A program made the translations under genes and the position numbers. From Cercis canadensis (Eukaryota; Streptophyta; Magnoliopsida; Fabales; Fabaceae): a stretch of DNA of 64,000 bases. The notes under the pieces are model-generated. The model did not search any database. It was not told where the DNA came from and saw nothing but the letters and a program-made list of their open reading frames with translations. The stretch covers positions 1-64,000 of the forward strand of contig QAOA01007198.1 in NCBI GenBank assembly GCA_003255065.1, given 5' to 3'. Of this stretch, positions 1 to 10,599 are shown one piece after another (within the stretch, counting starts at the first letter, position 1; each line of letters starts with the position of its first letter).

Positions 1-1033
1 AATTACAAATACTTGTCATGCATAATATATTTATATATTATCATGGTCAAACGAATTCCTAACGAGGAAACATCGCTTCGGGACCCTCTGTTAACATCAC
101 AATCAGGAGATACATCATGCTTGCAAGAAATGCATTAATGTTTGAACAACAAAGTTTATCTCTTTAGTAATTTTGCATTCCAAGACATTCTAGAAGAAAC
201 AAAATCCATATTTCTTTTCTAATCGGTGCAATTCGAAGAAGGTGCTCTTGAAAACTCTCAACGACCTCAACCTAGAAGAAGAAAAGTTAAAATCTTATCA
301 ACTAGTTGGCGAAGGAGAGAAAAGGAAAATATCCCATCCCATTCCCATTATTCCATGTTTCCAAAAAAAAGATTATATATCTTAGCCCATTTGTTTGTAA
401 TTTATTATAATTATGCTTCCTCAGTTGAAAATAACCATGATTTTCAAGTATTAGGCTAATAATAAATTTTAATATCACAAATATTATTTGAATCCCATGA
501 AACTAAATGGAGAGAGATTATGAAAGGAAATATATTAGTAAAAAAAATAAATATTGATTTGAAATGCATATATTATCACAAACGTTAAATTATGAATAAC
601 AACCATGAATAGTTGATTTAGTTTTTTAATTTGCTTAGCAAATTGTAATACCAGTTTAAATGTTTAATTTAGTTTCTAATGTAAATCAGTTCAAGAAACA
701 AGGGGTAGCAGAAATTGAGGAGTCTGTGCATAATAACTTATTGAATGTGGAATTTGTAACTTACTTTTACTCTCAAATGACGTCTTTATCTTTAGTAGTA
801 ACATAGATAGATAATTCTAGGCTTATTTTTTTTCTACCTCATTTCTATATATGGACCAATTTTAGTTATACACCAAGTTGTTTTAATTTTAACTTGATAA
901 ATACCGTCGTTGTTATCAAGAAAAATTTACCCCGCCCCCCAAAAACTCTCCCGTTTCAATTTTTTCCCCTCGAAATTACTCATTTACAGCCTATCTTTAC
1001 AAAATTGGGCATATCCTCCCCATATAACACTTG
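1..1033. other. Intergenic, no gene seen
   Basis: AT-rich DNA. Short open frames are present but none has recognisable protein features, codon bias or splice context. I see no RNA gene here. Confidence 0.6.
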
Positions 1034-2290
1034 GGTGGTGTTTGACATTAGTTATCGGAATCTTTACTTTTTTGGGAATCCTATATTTTCAGGAATGAGA
1101 TTATTAGGAAGGTTAATATTCTCATATTTGGTTAACACTCAATTTTCCTGCGAATAATATCCTCCCTTTCTCTCCCACTCCCTCTCTCTCTCTCAGCCCT
1201 TGCCCCTTTGAATTGTGGTAGAACTAGCCATGCCACAAACAATAGCTTCAAATCCTACCAAATTTCACAGGCCACCTCAATATCTCATTACCACCTCCCT
1301 TGCTTATCAGTTATATATATATATATATATATATTAATTTTAATGGGATTCATTTTCTTTTTGTTTTCGGCCCTTGCTTTTCAACAGAGAGATTCATATG
1401 CAGAGGACACAGTGGGCTGCTACTTCCATAATTCCATTCAAGAAAGACATGTTAATTCACTGGTGCGGTTGCAACCCCCATTTATTGGCAAATTTCTGCA
1501 GGGTTCATTTGTTTTATATGGATACCTTGTAGCAGATTAGTGGGTGATTGCTTTCTTAGTAGAAGTAAAATTGGGAAATTTTAGTTTGATTTTTTTTTAA
1601 AAAAAAAATTATAGAAGAAAGACATATTGATCAGATATTCAGATGGCATTTGTGGGATTTGTTGTAAGCACAATATTCATCAGGCTAAAAGAAATTATTT
1701 CTTTGAACAATTGCCTTCGACTATGTTTTTCCTTCTGATAAGATCCATTTTTGCTTTTCCGCCCTTGCTTTCCTGCCCTTGCTTATGTTGGTTCATGCTC
1801 CACACCTCCTCCTCAACAGTCAACACAGGACCTTCGTGAACCACCACAAAGAGACCTTTACTTTCCTTTACGATTTTCTAATTCTCTGGATCCCAATTTC
1901 ATTGGCTGAAATTTCTCTGGAATTCAAAATCAAAAGGAAAGGTTTGGTCCTCCTGTTCGTGTGTTTCTGTAGAACGGCTTCAAGCGATGGTTGGAGGAAG
2001 AAGAGCAGAAATGAAAGCAAGGAGGGAGAGAAGGGTGCGCAAGTGCGGCAGAGAAAAAAATGCGGCGCTGCGAGCTCAGCGCTGAGCGCTGGTATCTTCA
2101 TTCCCCAAAAAGTTGGATTCCCACCTCAAGAGGTGGGTAAGTTTTATTCTTATTTTGTGTGTAAATTTCATTATCGGGTATCTTTTATTTCCGGGAATAA
2201 TTTTGTATCTCTTGCACTAAACATAGGAAAGTTTTATTTCCACCTTACTTTCCCAGGAATCTTAAAAGATAGCTGGTACCAAACACCACC
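1034..2290. mobile_element. Degraded terminal-inverted-repeat element, ~1.26 kb
   Basis: The left end reads GGTGGTGTTTGACATTAG and the reverse complement of the right end reads GGTGGTGTTTGGTACCAG. Both are followed by related stretches containing GGAATC/GGGAATC, and both are flanked by TTG, a possible 3 bp target duplication. Termini with GTGTTTGG and a 3 bp duplication resemble PIF/Harbinger elements, but TTG is not the usual TAA/TTA. The interior holds repeated CCCTTGCTT phrases and an open frame at 1779-2399 without recognisable domains, so I treat the element as non-autonomous. The superfamily assignment is tentative. Confidence 0.5.
1312..1334. repeat. (TA)n microsatellite
   Basis: Uninterrupted TA dinucleotide run of about 11 units inside the degraded inverted-repeat element. 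Confidence 0.9.
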
Positions 2291-3071
2291 TTGTGGTGAA
2301 GTCGATTTGTTAGGATCTACAAAGCAAGTGCTTCCATCACATGAACTTACAGAAATATCAGCTCACTCGTATACTCTCTTAACAATACAACGTGACTGAT
2401 TGTTTAGTTGACAAAACAAAGGCAAGGCAAAAACCCACAGGGAAAAGAAAGAACAATCGATTAAAGCCAAATTTACTACTCCTATTATGTACGGTATAAT
2501 CTTGTTCCAAGAAGATACCTGAGCTTGAAACTCTGTCCTGATTCTTCACAACCAGCTGGCAAACCAAAAGCATGAAACATGATTCTGTCATCTTTGCCCT
2601 AACATTGCTGGAGAAAGACTATAAATCTTTTCTGATTCTGCATTCTGATATTGCATACGTCTGCAATATGTACATATTTATAAGAAGAAAATGCTTAGAA
2701 TATAAGAAGAGACTCAATATAAATGCTATAGAGAATGAACTGACGATGGCACCTAAACATGTCTTAAAGCTAGGAAACTCTGAAAAGGAGGGGACAGCAA
2801 ACACAAAGCATCTCTCATAAAACATGCATCACCTTCCAAAACTGGAACATAAGGACGATCGACCCACTACAAATGTTCTTTTCTTTTCTTTTTGTTTTCC
2901 TTTTCTCTCTCTGTTCTTTCTTTGTTTTAGGAGTTTCGGTCATGATGATTGCTAATGTTCATTGACATTCAAATTAAAACTTAGAAGATTTGTAAACGTT
3001 GTTCACAAATTTCCATAACCATTAAACACTCCCTCCGCCCCACCCAGAAAAGCATGTCTACCTCTCTGTAA

Positions 3072-3103
<32 letters not shown>

Positions 3104-3339
3104 CAAACTTGGCTCAGTGAAGCATGATTTTTTTATCAATAAAAAAAGACTAACAATAGATAACATAGCAGTTTGCTTTGAAACACCAAAGGTATATAAC
3201 TGTCAGAGCAAATGGTGAAGAAACTGCCCTTAAAACTTAATCTGTTTATATTGGGGTATACTATTATCCGTTAATAATATACCATGTGAAATTTATCTAT
3301 ATAAAGAAAGAAAGAACAACAACTAAATTATTTATATGC
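2291..3339. other. Intergenic / 3' flank of the myosin-binding gene
   Basis: No supported gene. It contains a pyrimidine-rich stretch around 2876-2930 and a (TA)n run at 3072-3091. The right part probably holds the 3' UTR of the minus-strand gene, and possibly a further 3' exon (the stop codon of that gene sits inside a good splice donor). Confidence 0.5.
3072..3091. repeat. (TA)n microsatellite
   Basis: TA run of about 10 units followed by a short TGTA/TATG tail. Confidence 0.85.
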
Positions 3340-6162
3340 TTACCATCTTAATTTAAGCACAATTTTCCGTAACTCGTGCAATTGATGAGCTATCTCTTGA
3401 ATAAATTGTAGTCCATCTTTTCCATTTCGAAGAGAATTCAGCATACGCTCAAGAAGATCATGATCAGCTTCAAGCGCTTCCAATCTGTCATGAATGTCTG
3501 ATATTTCGTTTTCAAGAGCAACCAGATCAACTTCTGTTTTGTACATGGAGTTTTTTGGTCCAACAGATTTGAAATGATTATTTTCTTTACTGAGAGAACA
3601 ATCATCACTGTCTGAAGCAACTGAGCCCTCCTGATCAGTTAGACTTCCATTAGATGTATTATAATTTTTCTGTATAGACATATCAGTCTCTTCTGTCCGA
3701 CCATCTAATTGAGGCCCTTCACCATTACAAGATCCGTTTTTATCAGATTTATGATCTTCGAATTTTTCAGGTCTACCATCAAGCTGATCGGAGGAGATCC
3801 CCGTAGAAGAAATTTGTTGAAGCTTCATCTCCAAACTTTTCAAACACTCTGAAATGTACAACTTTTCCTCTTCAAATTCTAAAGTGTCAACCACAATTTC
3901 AACAATGCCTTTGGATAACTCAGTGGTCTTTGGATTGGAAGAATTGTTCACATTCTTTGGAATATGAGGTACACAACCATTTTGTACTGCAATTTTTTCT
4001 CGTTTCAAATCAAAACTTTCCCCATGTATAATCTCAACCATAGGTTCATCTGTTACATTTGACCTATAAAATTCTAACTCTGCTTCCAAATCTTGTATCT
4101 CTTTTTCCTTTTCTGCCAGCAGGTCGTTAGCTTTCTCCAATGCATCTACATCATACTCTGCTTGCTCTTCCATCATCCTTAAGTATTGAAGGGCTTCCAT
4201 ATGGAGTGCTGCCTTCTCCTCCTGTAATCTTGTAATCATAGCCATTGCTTGATTTGCAGCAATTGTAGAAGCATTTCTTTCTTCCTCTAGTTCCTTATGT
4301 AAAGAACTCAAGCATTTCTTGTTATACTCAAGTTGTCGTCTAAATCGATCAACACTTGACTCCCCTTCAATTTCACTGACATTGCTTTCATCCAGAGATT
4401 CAAGACCAGACTCCACTGAGACTGACTTTTGAAGCACCAGAGTTCCATTGGAGCTAGAAGCATCAGCTTGCATTTCAGTGTAATGAACATGATTTATGGG
4501 ATTAGTTGATGACATAATAGACACTCTGGGAGAAGAGTGATGTGATTGTGACGGCTTCAGTTCTTCCTTGATTCTATCAACTTCCTGTGCCGTCGGTTGT
4601 TCTACATCAGCGCTAGGTACTTCTCTTTCCTTACCAGTGACAGGGAACTCACTCATATTACCTGAGTTATTGTGTCTAAGACTTACAAGAGCAGAGTCAT
4701 TTACAATCAGATCGGTTTCAATAGATGCTGCTGCCCTTGTAGTAATCTTTGAATCTCCCTCATGCTTCTTGATGGATTCAAGTCCAATATCACTTGCTCG
4801 AGCAACATCAACAGCTGAAAACATTTCAGAAAGCAAACTTTAAGAACTTTATTTTTATTTTTTGGTTAACAACATACATTTAAATGCATGGAGAGGGAGA
4901 GACTAGAGAGAGAGAGAAAGAGAGAGATTACACTTCTCTTGTGATGCCCCAACAAATGAGTGAGTGCCATCCAAAGTCATAAGCTCAGATAGTGCAGCAG
5001 GTAAAGAATTCTGAGAAAGACAAGAATTAATATTACTCTCTTCTGATTGTCCATTAGAGATGTTTATGACATCAGGTGATGGTGAAATCTCATCTAATGA
5101 AATGAGCTCAGGCAGATCAGAACTTGGCTTCTGATTGATCTTCTGCCAATTAATTTCACTCAGGCCATAATCATTGACAGCATCAGAACCCAAAAGCTTC
5201 AAATCTTGGTGATTGCTGATGTTGGGCTCCACACATGGATCTAAAAGCGAAGGCAAGGCATTGGGGGAACTATTGTTCGGCTTTGCTGGATTTGAATCAC
5301 TCTGAAGTCTTTTTGGTGGAATTACTGATGTATTTTGAGCTACAGGATCATTGTGAGCTTCAAAATCGTCATGAATTACACTAACAGCATCATCATCATC
5401 AGAAAATGGAAACTCGGACTCAGAATCAGAAGTGAGCTTCAGCTCAGTGTACCCAACATGAGATAAGGGATCAAAACTGCTTTTTCCAAGGTAACGAGAT
5501 GCTGCTGATCCAGAAAGCTTATCCCTTATCTTCTTCAAGTTATCCCGGTGGTTTAAACGGCTTTGCCTTGGTACATGTGGAAATGGAATGTCTGGCTTAA
5601 CAACAGCTCTCCCAGATGATTTTAGTTGGAGAGATTTTTGGGCATTCTGTCCTGACTTCCAAAGCTTACCGCAACAGGTACATGGCCTTGGGCCATTGGA
5701 ACCAGTAAACAAATCTCTGCTTAGCAACGAGCTTTGGAAACCACAACCACCAAGAACCAAGCCCAATTTACCCACCAACAACCTGTGAGTTTTTGGGTTC
5801 GGTTTACTCTTTGTGGTGAATGACAACAGACAATCATCACACATCCCATGACCGTCTGCAACATTACTGTGAATATGACATGATATCAGAGATGATATTT
5901 CTGATCGGTGATTGCTGCAAAGTAGATTCTGATAGAACTCCGGTTTTTTCCCTCCTATGACATGCTCAAGCCTAGAACACAATATACAAGGTGCTTGCAA
6001 CTCGCAATAACTTGCAAACTTTGTCAGCACATATGATAGCACAGTATCAATAAGCAGCAGAAAGATCAAAAACCACTCACAAGCTGCAGATGTAAGAACA
6101 GCAGTAAACCCCTGTATCCTCTTTGTTTTGGCAAATGAAGTTCCACCTGCTGCCATCACCAT
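3340..6162 (-). CDS. Myosin-binding protein (MyoB, GTD-binding/DUF593 family)
   Basis: Two coding exons, 6162-4932 and 4814-3340, joined over a 117 bp GT-AG intron, give 901 residues. The start ATGGTGATGGCAGCA lies just after a probable acceptor (TTTGTAG); a second ATG two codons on could also serve. Residues ~26-46 form a hydrophobic segment followed by a Cys-containing patch (APCILCSRLEHV), the usual N-terminal membrane anchor of the family. The middle is acidic and low in complexity. Residues ~560-655, starting near SVDRFRRQLEYNKKCL, form the coiled-coil GTD-binding (zein-binding, DUF593) domain that in plants binds the globular tail of class XI myosins on motile vesicles. A second coiled coil lies near the C-terminus (EISDIHDRLEALEADHDLL). 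Family membership is clear; the exact paralogue is not. The last codons read TGG TAA GC, so the stop overlaps a consensus splice donor. Confidence 0.9.
4885..4927. repeat. GA/CT-rich microsatellite at intron start
   Basis: Imperfect (GA)n on the plus strand, read as CT-rich in the transcript. It begins just downstream of the splice donor of the myosin-binding gene and fills about a third of that 117 bp intron. Confidence 0.8.
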
Positions 6163-7153
6163 AATTGCTCTACAAATCCATAACAATCCTGGTAGAGCAA
6201 GTCACTAATCAAATCCCAGTCACCCAATTCAAAGCAAAACTTGCGATGTAGTATCATAAATTCCAATGACCAGGCATAAGTGGCTACAAACAGCCAGAAT
6301 TAAATTAAAATTGACGCCGATGCATTTACTGGATACCCTGTACTGAATAAGGAAGATAAAGAACAAATTCATACATCACAACATCAAACAAATTTTGCAA
6401 ACACATAAGTTACCAGTATAATCAAGGCAATATATAAGACATAAGTTACAGCCAAAATACGCGCATGTAGGAGAATTATAATGTTCATAAGCCCTTATTA
6501 TTGACAGCAGTTGATTGAAATCCTCAAAGCACCTCAGAGAACCGAAAAATAGGGGAAAAGAAATGATGAAACCTATTCCCCAAACTGATGAAGAAAGCAA
6601 TGTTGACCCTAAAAATGGTCACTGTCGTGACAGAATAAAGTAACAAGGCTAACTCTGACAATAAAAGGAAATGAATCCAAAACCAATCCAACTGTGAGAC
6701 ATAATGCCTCAGTTAACTAACAACTACAAATTTAAATATGAACCCACGAGAATCATTTAAAACAATTAATAAATAGAAAATCGGAGACCTAACCTACTAA
6801 TGAGGAAATCAAACACAAAATAAATTCGAGAATACATATTAAGAAACAAAAACGAGAGCGAGACAGAAGGGAGAACAAATTTTCGGAAATCATGATTGAA
6901 AATGACAGGAAAAAGACTGATACGGGGAGCAAAATCTCCGCAAGATGAAGAGAACGAATAAATTTCCTGACATTAGGTCTAACAGAAACCAAATTCATCA
7001 ATGGCGGTGAAGATGGTAAAAATCAGACATAATGATCATTCTAATGACAATGTAAGTCCACCCAAATTGTTGGATATCATACATAAGACAAAAAAATTAG
7101 ATGATATTCAGCCATAGTTAACATTGGAAAATGCAGAAAATTGTGGGTACCTG
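6163..7153 (-). other. Probable 5' UTR intron of the myosin-binding gene
   Basis: On the minus strand, GCAGAACAG followed by GTACCC at about 7153 looks like a splice donor, and TTTGTAG just before the first ATG looks like an acceptor. The stretch between has no conserved coding frame. A ~1 kb leader intron is inferred; transcript data would fix it. Confidence 0.5.
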
Positions 7154-7460
7154 TTCTGCAGCTTGACGAGGAAGAGGTAGAGGAAGAGGAAGAAGAAGAG
7201 GAAGAGGTACAGAGGCAATTCCTGATGAGAAACGGTGAAGAATTTCTTTGTTTATTTCTTTTTTCTTCTGAAAAATAAAATAAGAAAATATTATAACCAA
7301 ATTAAAAATAATAATAAAAAATAGTGGATGAAGAAGAATAAGGCGCGGAATTACAAGTAGGTCCTTCTCTTGGAGATCGAGTGACCGTTGAAACCAACGG
7401 CCATTGATTTGTTCGGTAGCATAATGGAGAAATGCTGTAAAAACGAAGTTCATTTATGTA
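7154..7460 (-). promoter_or_regulatory. Probable 5' UTR exon and promoter-proximal region of the myosin-binding gene
   Basis: Purine/pyrimidine-biased DNA (CTTCC/CTCTTCC-rich on the minus strand) directly upstream of the inferred leader intron. The transcription start is not determined. Confidence 0.35.
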
Positions 7461-8840
7461 TTTTTATGCCCAACACGTTGGTGAGTTCCACCGATATTTC
7501 TAATTAATTTGTACAGCTGGAATTTCTAATAATTTAATGAGACAATATTTTTTTTTTGAAAAAATAAATTATTATATTGTGACTAATTATAAATAATAAA
7601 TAAAACTAGTATATTGGATTTGCACATTTTATTGTTAATATATAAAGTTACATATTAAGAAAATAAGAATTTGTAACTAAAATCTCAACTTTTTAAAAAT
7701 TTATTAAAGTGAGTATACTGTGTGTATTTATATTTATTAAATTTGCCTTAATTAGAATAAATATATTATTTTACATTCTACTTTTGACGCTCGATGAATT
7801 AAATAAATATATGTCAAAGAAGCACTCAAATAAATATAAATTTATTTAACGATGCATATAAAAAAAAAAAAAAACTTATTTAACAATGAATTAAGCATAT
7901 TAATACATTCTAGATGGGTGAAGTGAATTGCTTGGATCCATGACTGGATCACTGATAGCAAATGGCGAAAAGCTACTAAGATGGTTCACAAACTTAGATA
8001 TTGTCAACGCATGCACGTCAGTATGTCATCTCATGTTAGGAAACCCAGACTACGAAATGTATTCCAATTATTAGTTATTTTCAATATATAATATTATTAT
8101 TTGGAGTTCATTAAAATAAATTAAAAATAACTTATTTGGGTTTTATAAACTGTTTCCGTTAGCTTACATTAATATATCAACAAAAATTTCATAAGCACTT
8201 TTAAATAGAAGTAGACGGGCTCAAATTGTGGAAGAAAAAAGTGCGTTTTAGGTGCCTGTCAATTTATACTTTATAAAATATATAATAAAATTTAGGTAAA
8301 GTTTTATAAGTATTAGTGATACTATTCTCTTATTAAAATATAATATATTATTTTTTATATATCAATGTCACATCATTTTTCATTTTCATGTTTATACCGT
8401 TATCTTAATTTTTTTTTGTTAGAACACAAAATAAAAACTGAATTGTTGCATTCTTTCTTATAAACAACATTCGCTTTGACCTCCACCATGACCGAGCATC
8501 TCAATCTTATTATGCCCATAAAAATTAAGATCTCAAATTCCTCCTATCATCTTTAGTAGTAAAAATGAAGAGTAACTATTTTTCTCTCTCTTTTGGCAAA
8601 AATTGATGAAATTTACATAGATTATATCTTTTCACATTTTATCAGCAAAGGAGATAGAGTACACACAGAAACAAAAAATGAAAATGTGAAAGAAAACCTA
8701 AGAGTACAAAGGAGCAAAAGCGTCATGATGGAGGAATAAAAAGCAAAGGAGTGACACTGATATGTAAAAAATAATACATATATTATATTTTAATTAGAGA
8801 ATAACATCAAACTTAAATTTTGTCCTAAAATATAACCCAA
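7461..8840. other. AT-rich intergenic DNA
   Basis: Very AT-rich, with many ATATTA and TAAATA stretches. No open frame, RNA gene or clear repeat boundary could be supported. Confidence 0.5.
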
Positions 8841-8849
8841 ATATATGGT

Positions 8850-9899
8850 AAATTCCTTGAATAATAAAGTTTTTATTTTTAATTCTATGAATATAGTTGT
8901 TTTGAAAGTAATTTCACTACTATGGTTGGTTTGTATTTTTTAATATTTGTTCTATTAGTAAAATGGATATTGCGGCACTATTGTAATGGCGCAATTTGAA
9001 ATGTTGCATCTTAAGGAGTAGTGTCATTTGCCAAATGGCGCTAGTTGAGTTTCCACATATGCACGATGGCGTCGCTCCATTTTCGCATGTCCTTTGGTCA
9101 AAAGCTGACAATTCCGCAATTGGATAATTGCGTAATTGTCAAGCGACGCAATTGGATAATTGCGTAAACTTAAATTGAGGCACTTAACCGTGCAAATTGT
9201 CATACATAGACTCGCATGTGTCCTGATAAGGAAGTTTCTCCAATATATGTATAACGCATTTTTGTGATTTGTTTTTTCTTCCCTATGCTTCTGTGCTTCT
9301 GTAATGAAGTCGGTTAATACTGGTTATCTATGGCATAAAAACATGCACTCGATCGTAGCTAATGAGCCATTAATGATTTCTTTTCATACACACAATTTTA
9401 GGAAGAAAATAGAAGAAAAACGAAAACAAATATGAGCAAACTGCTATTTCAAATTCAAGTGGTGCTGAAAATTTAAATTGACAAAATATAAATAACCCAC
9501 CGTCCAAACTCTATTAAAGTTCTACCAAGACCGAGAATCAGTTAGTTAGCTCCCTAATGGCATCAACAATTGGCAGCTTTAATAGTTCTCATAGCTCTTC
9601 ATCTTGAAACTCCAGCTTGAGTCATCACCATTACTCAAGCTAGAAGCCTGAACTGCTTTGCTGCCTGAGTTTTTAACAATCAGCTCAAGTCTTCAATTGT
9701 ACCTCTCCGCAAATGTGCACTGCTGTTAAGTGCCGCAATTTCCATTTTGCGTAACAGGTGAGATCGTTGGCCTCTTTCTTTTTACTGTGCAACAACAAAA
9801 AATATATTAATAAATATAAAACAACAGTAATAATGGAATTACTTTCAAAATAATCGTATTCATAAAATTAAAAATGAAAATTGTATTATTCAAGAAATT
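8850..9899. repeat. Imperfect ~95 bp inverted repeat around a GCAATT-rich island
   Basis: The left arm (about 8850-8950, AAATTCCTTGAATAATA...) matches the reverse complement of the right arm (about 9795-9899, AAATTTCTTGAATAATA...) at roughly 80% by eye. The interior repeats CGCAATT/GGCGC motifs, including two copies of GCAATTGGATAATTGCG about 30 bp apart. It is probably a decayed TIR transposon. I saw no clear target duplication, and the superfamily is unknown. Confidence 0.45.
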
Positions 9900-10149
9900 T
9901 ATCCCCAAAAACATTAAGTTAAATTGAAAAAGAGATCAATTTCTTAAATAATACAGTTTTAAAAAATAATTCCATTAATACCATTATTTTCAAACTAATT
10001 CTATAAAACAAAGTACTCATAAAATTTATTTGAAAATAAAATTTTTTCCCAACATTATTCAAAGAATTAATCCTTGGATAAGATGTACCATAATTCGCAT
10101 AAAAAAAAAAAACATATAAATTTACCGTAATTTATATATCTTGTTAGGA

Positions 10150-10335
10150 ACAATGGGCTTAACGAGTTCAATAAATATGGGCTTGAAATTTGGGCAGGGG
10201 CCGCGCGCACGCAGGCCCCCACTACAACAAATTATGACGTAGGCTCCACTACTTGAGTAGACCTTAGGCGAGCACCCTTTCCAAGTGCAATGAAAGTCGC
10301 CAACCTAGGCCATGGGCTTTTTGATGGCCCATCGA
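10150..10335 (+). promoter_or_regulatory. Site II (TGGGCY) motif cluster upstream of INDH
   Basis: TGGGCT occurs at 10154-10159, 10178-10183 and 10313-10318, and GGCCCA at 10326-10331. TGGGCC/T 'site II' elements are TCP-binding motifs known to be enriched in plant promoters of mitochondrial and ribosomal protein genes. They lie 270-450 bp upstream of the INDH start codon, which fits the mitochondrial role of that gene. Function here is inferred from the motifs alone. Confidence 0.5.
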
Positions 10336-10599
10336 CCCCGTCCAGGTAAGTATGTTTTAATTATTCCAGTTTCCTCTATCTTATACTTTCCCTTGCTTTC
10401 CCGCACTTATGTCTTTCCGATGTGGGACAAAGCCACAGGCTCAATGCTAGGCATCGCGGCATCAGGTTCAGGGATCACTCTTTATTCTCTAACAACTAGC
10501 ATCTCTAGTAGAAAGCAGTTCACAACTCACAAGAGAAATTGAGACTGCTCTTCTTGATTCAGTCTGCTTGGATTGTCTTTTCGGTGGGAGTGGGAGTTC

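Noticed and set aside
1779..2399. 206-codon open frame on the plus strand
   Set aside because: No recognisable domain, low-complexity content, and it runs across the right end of a degraded transposon.
10312..10542. 76-codon open frame as an upstream INDH exon
   Set aside because: It ends in a stop before the INDH start, has no fitting donor in frame, and overlaps the promoter motif cluster.
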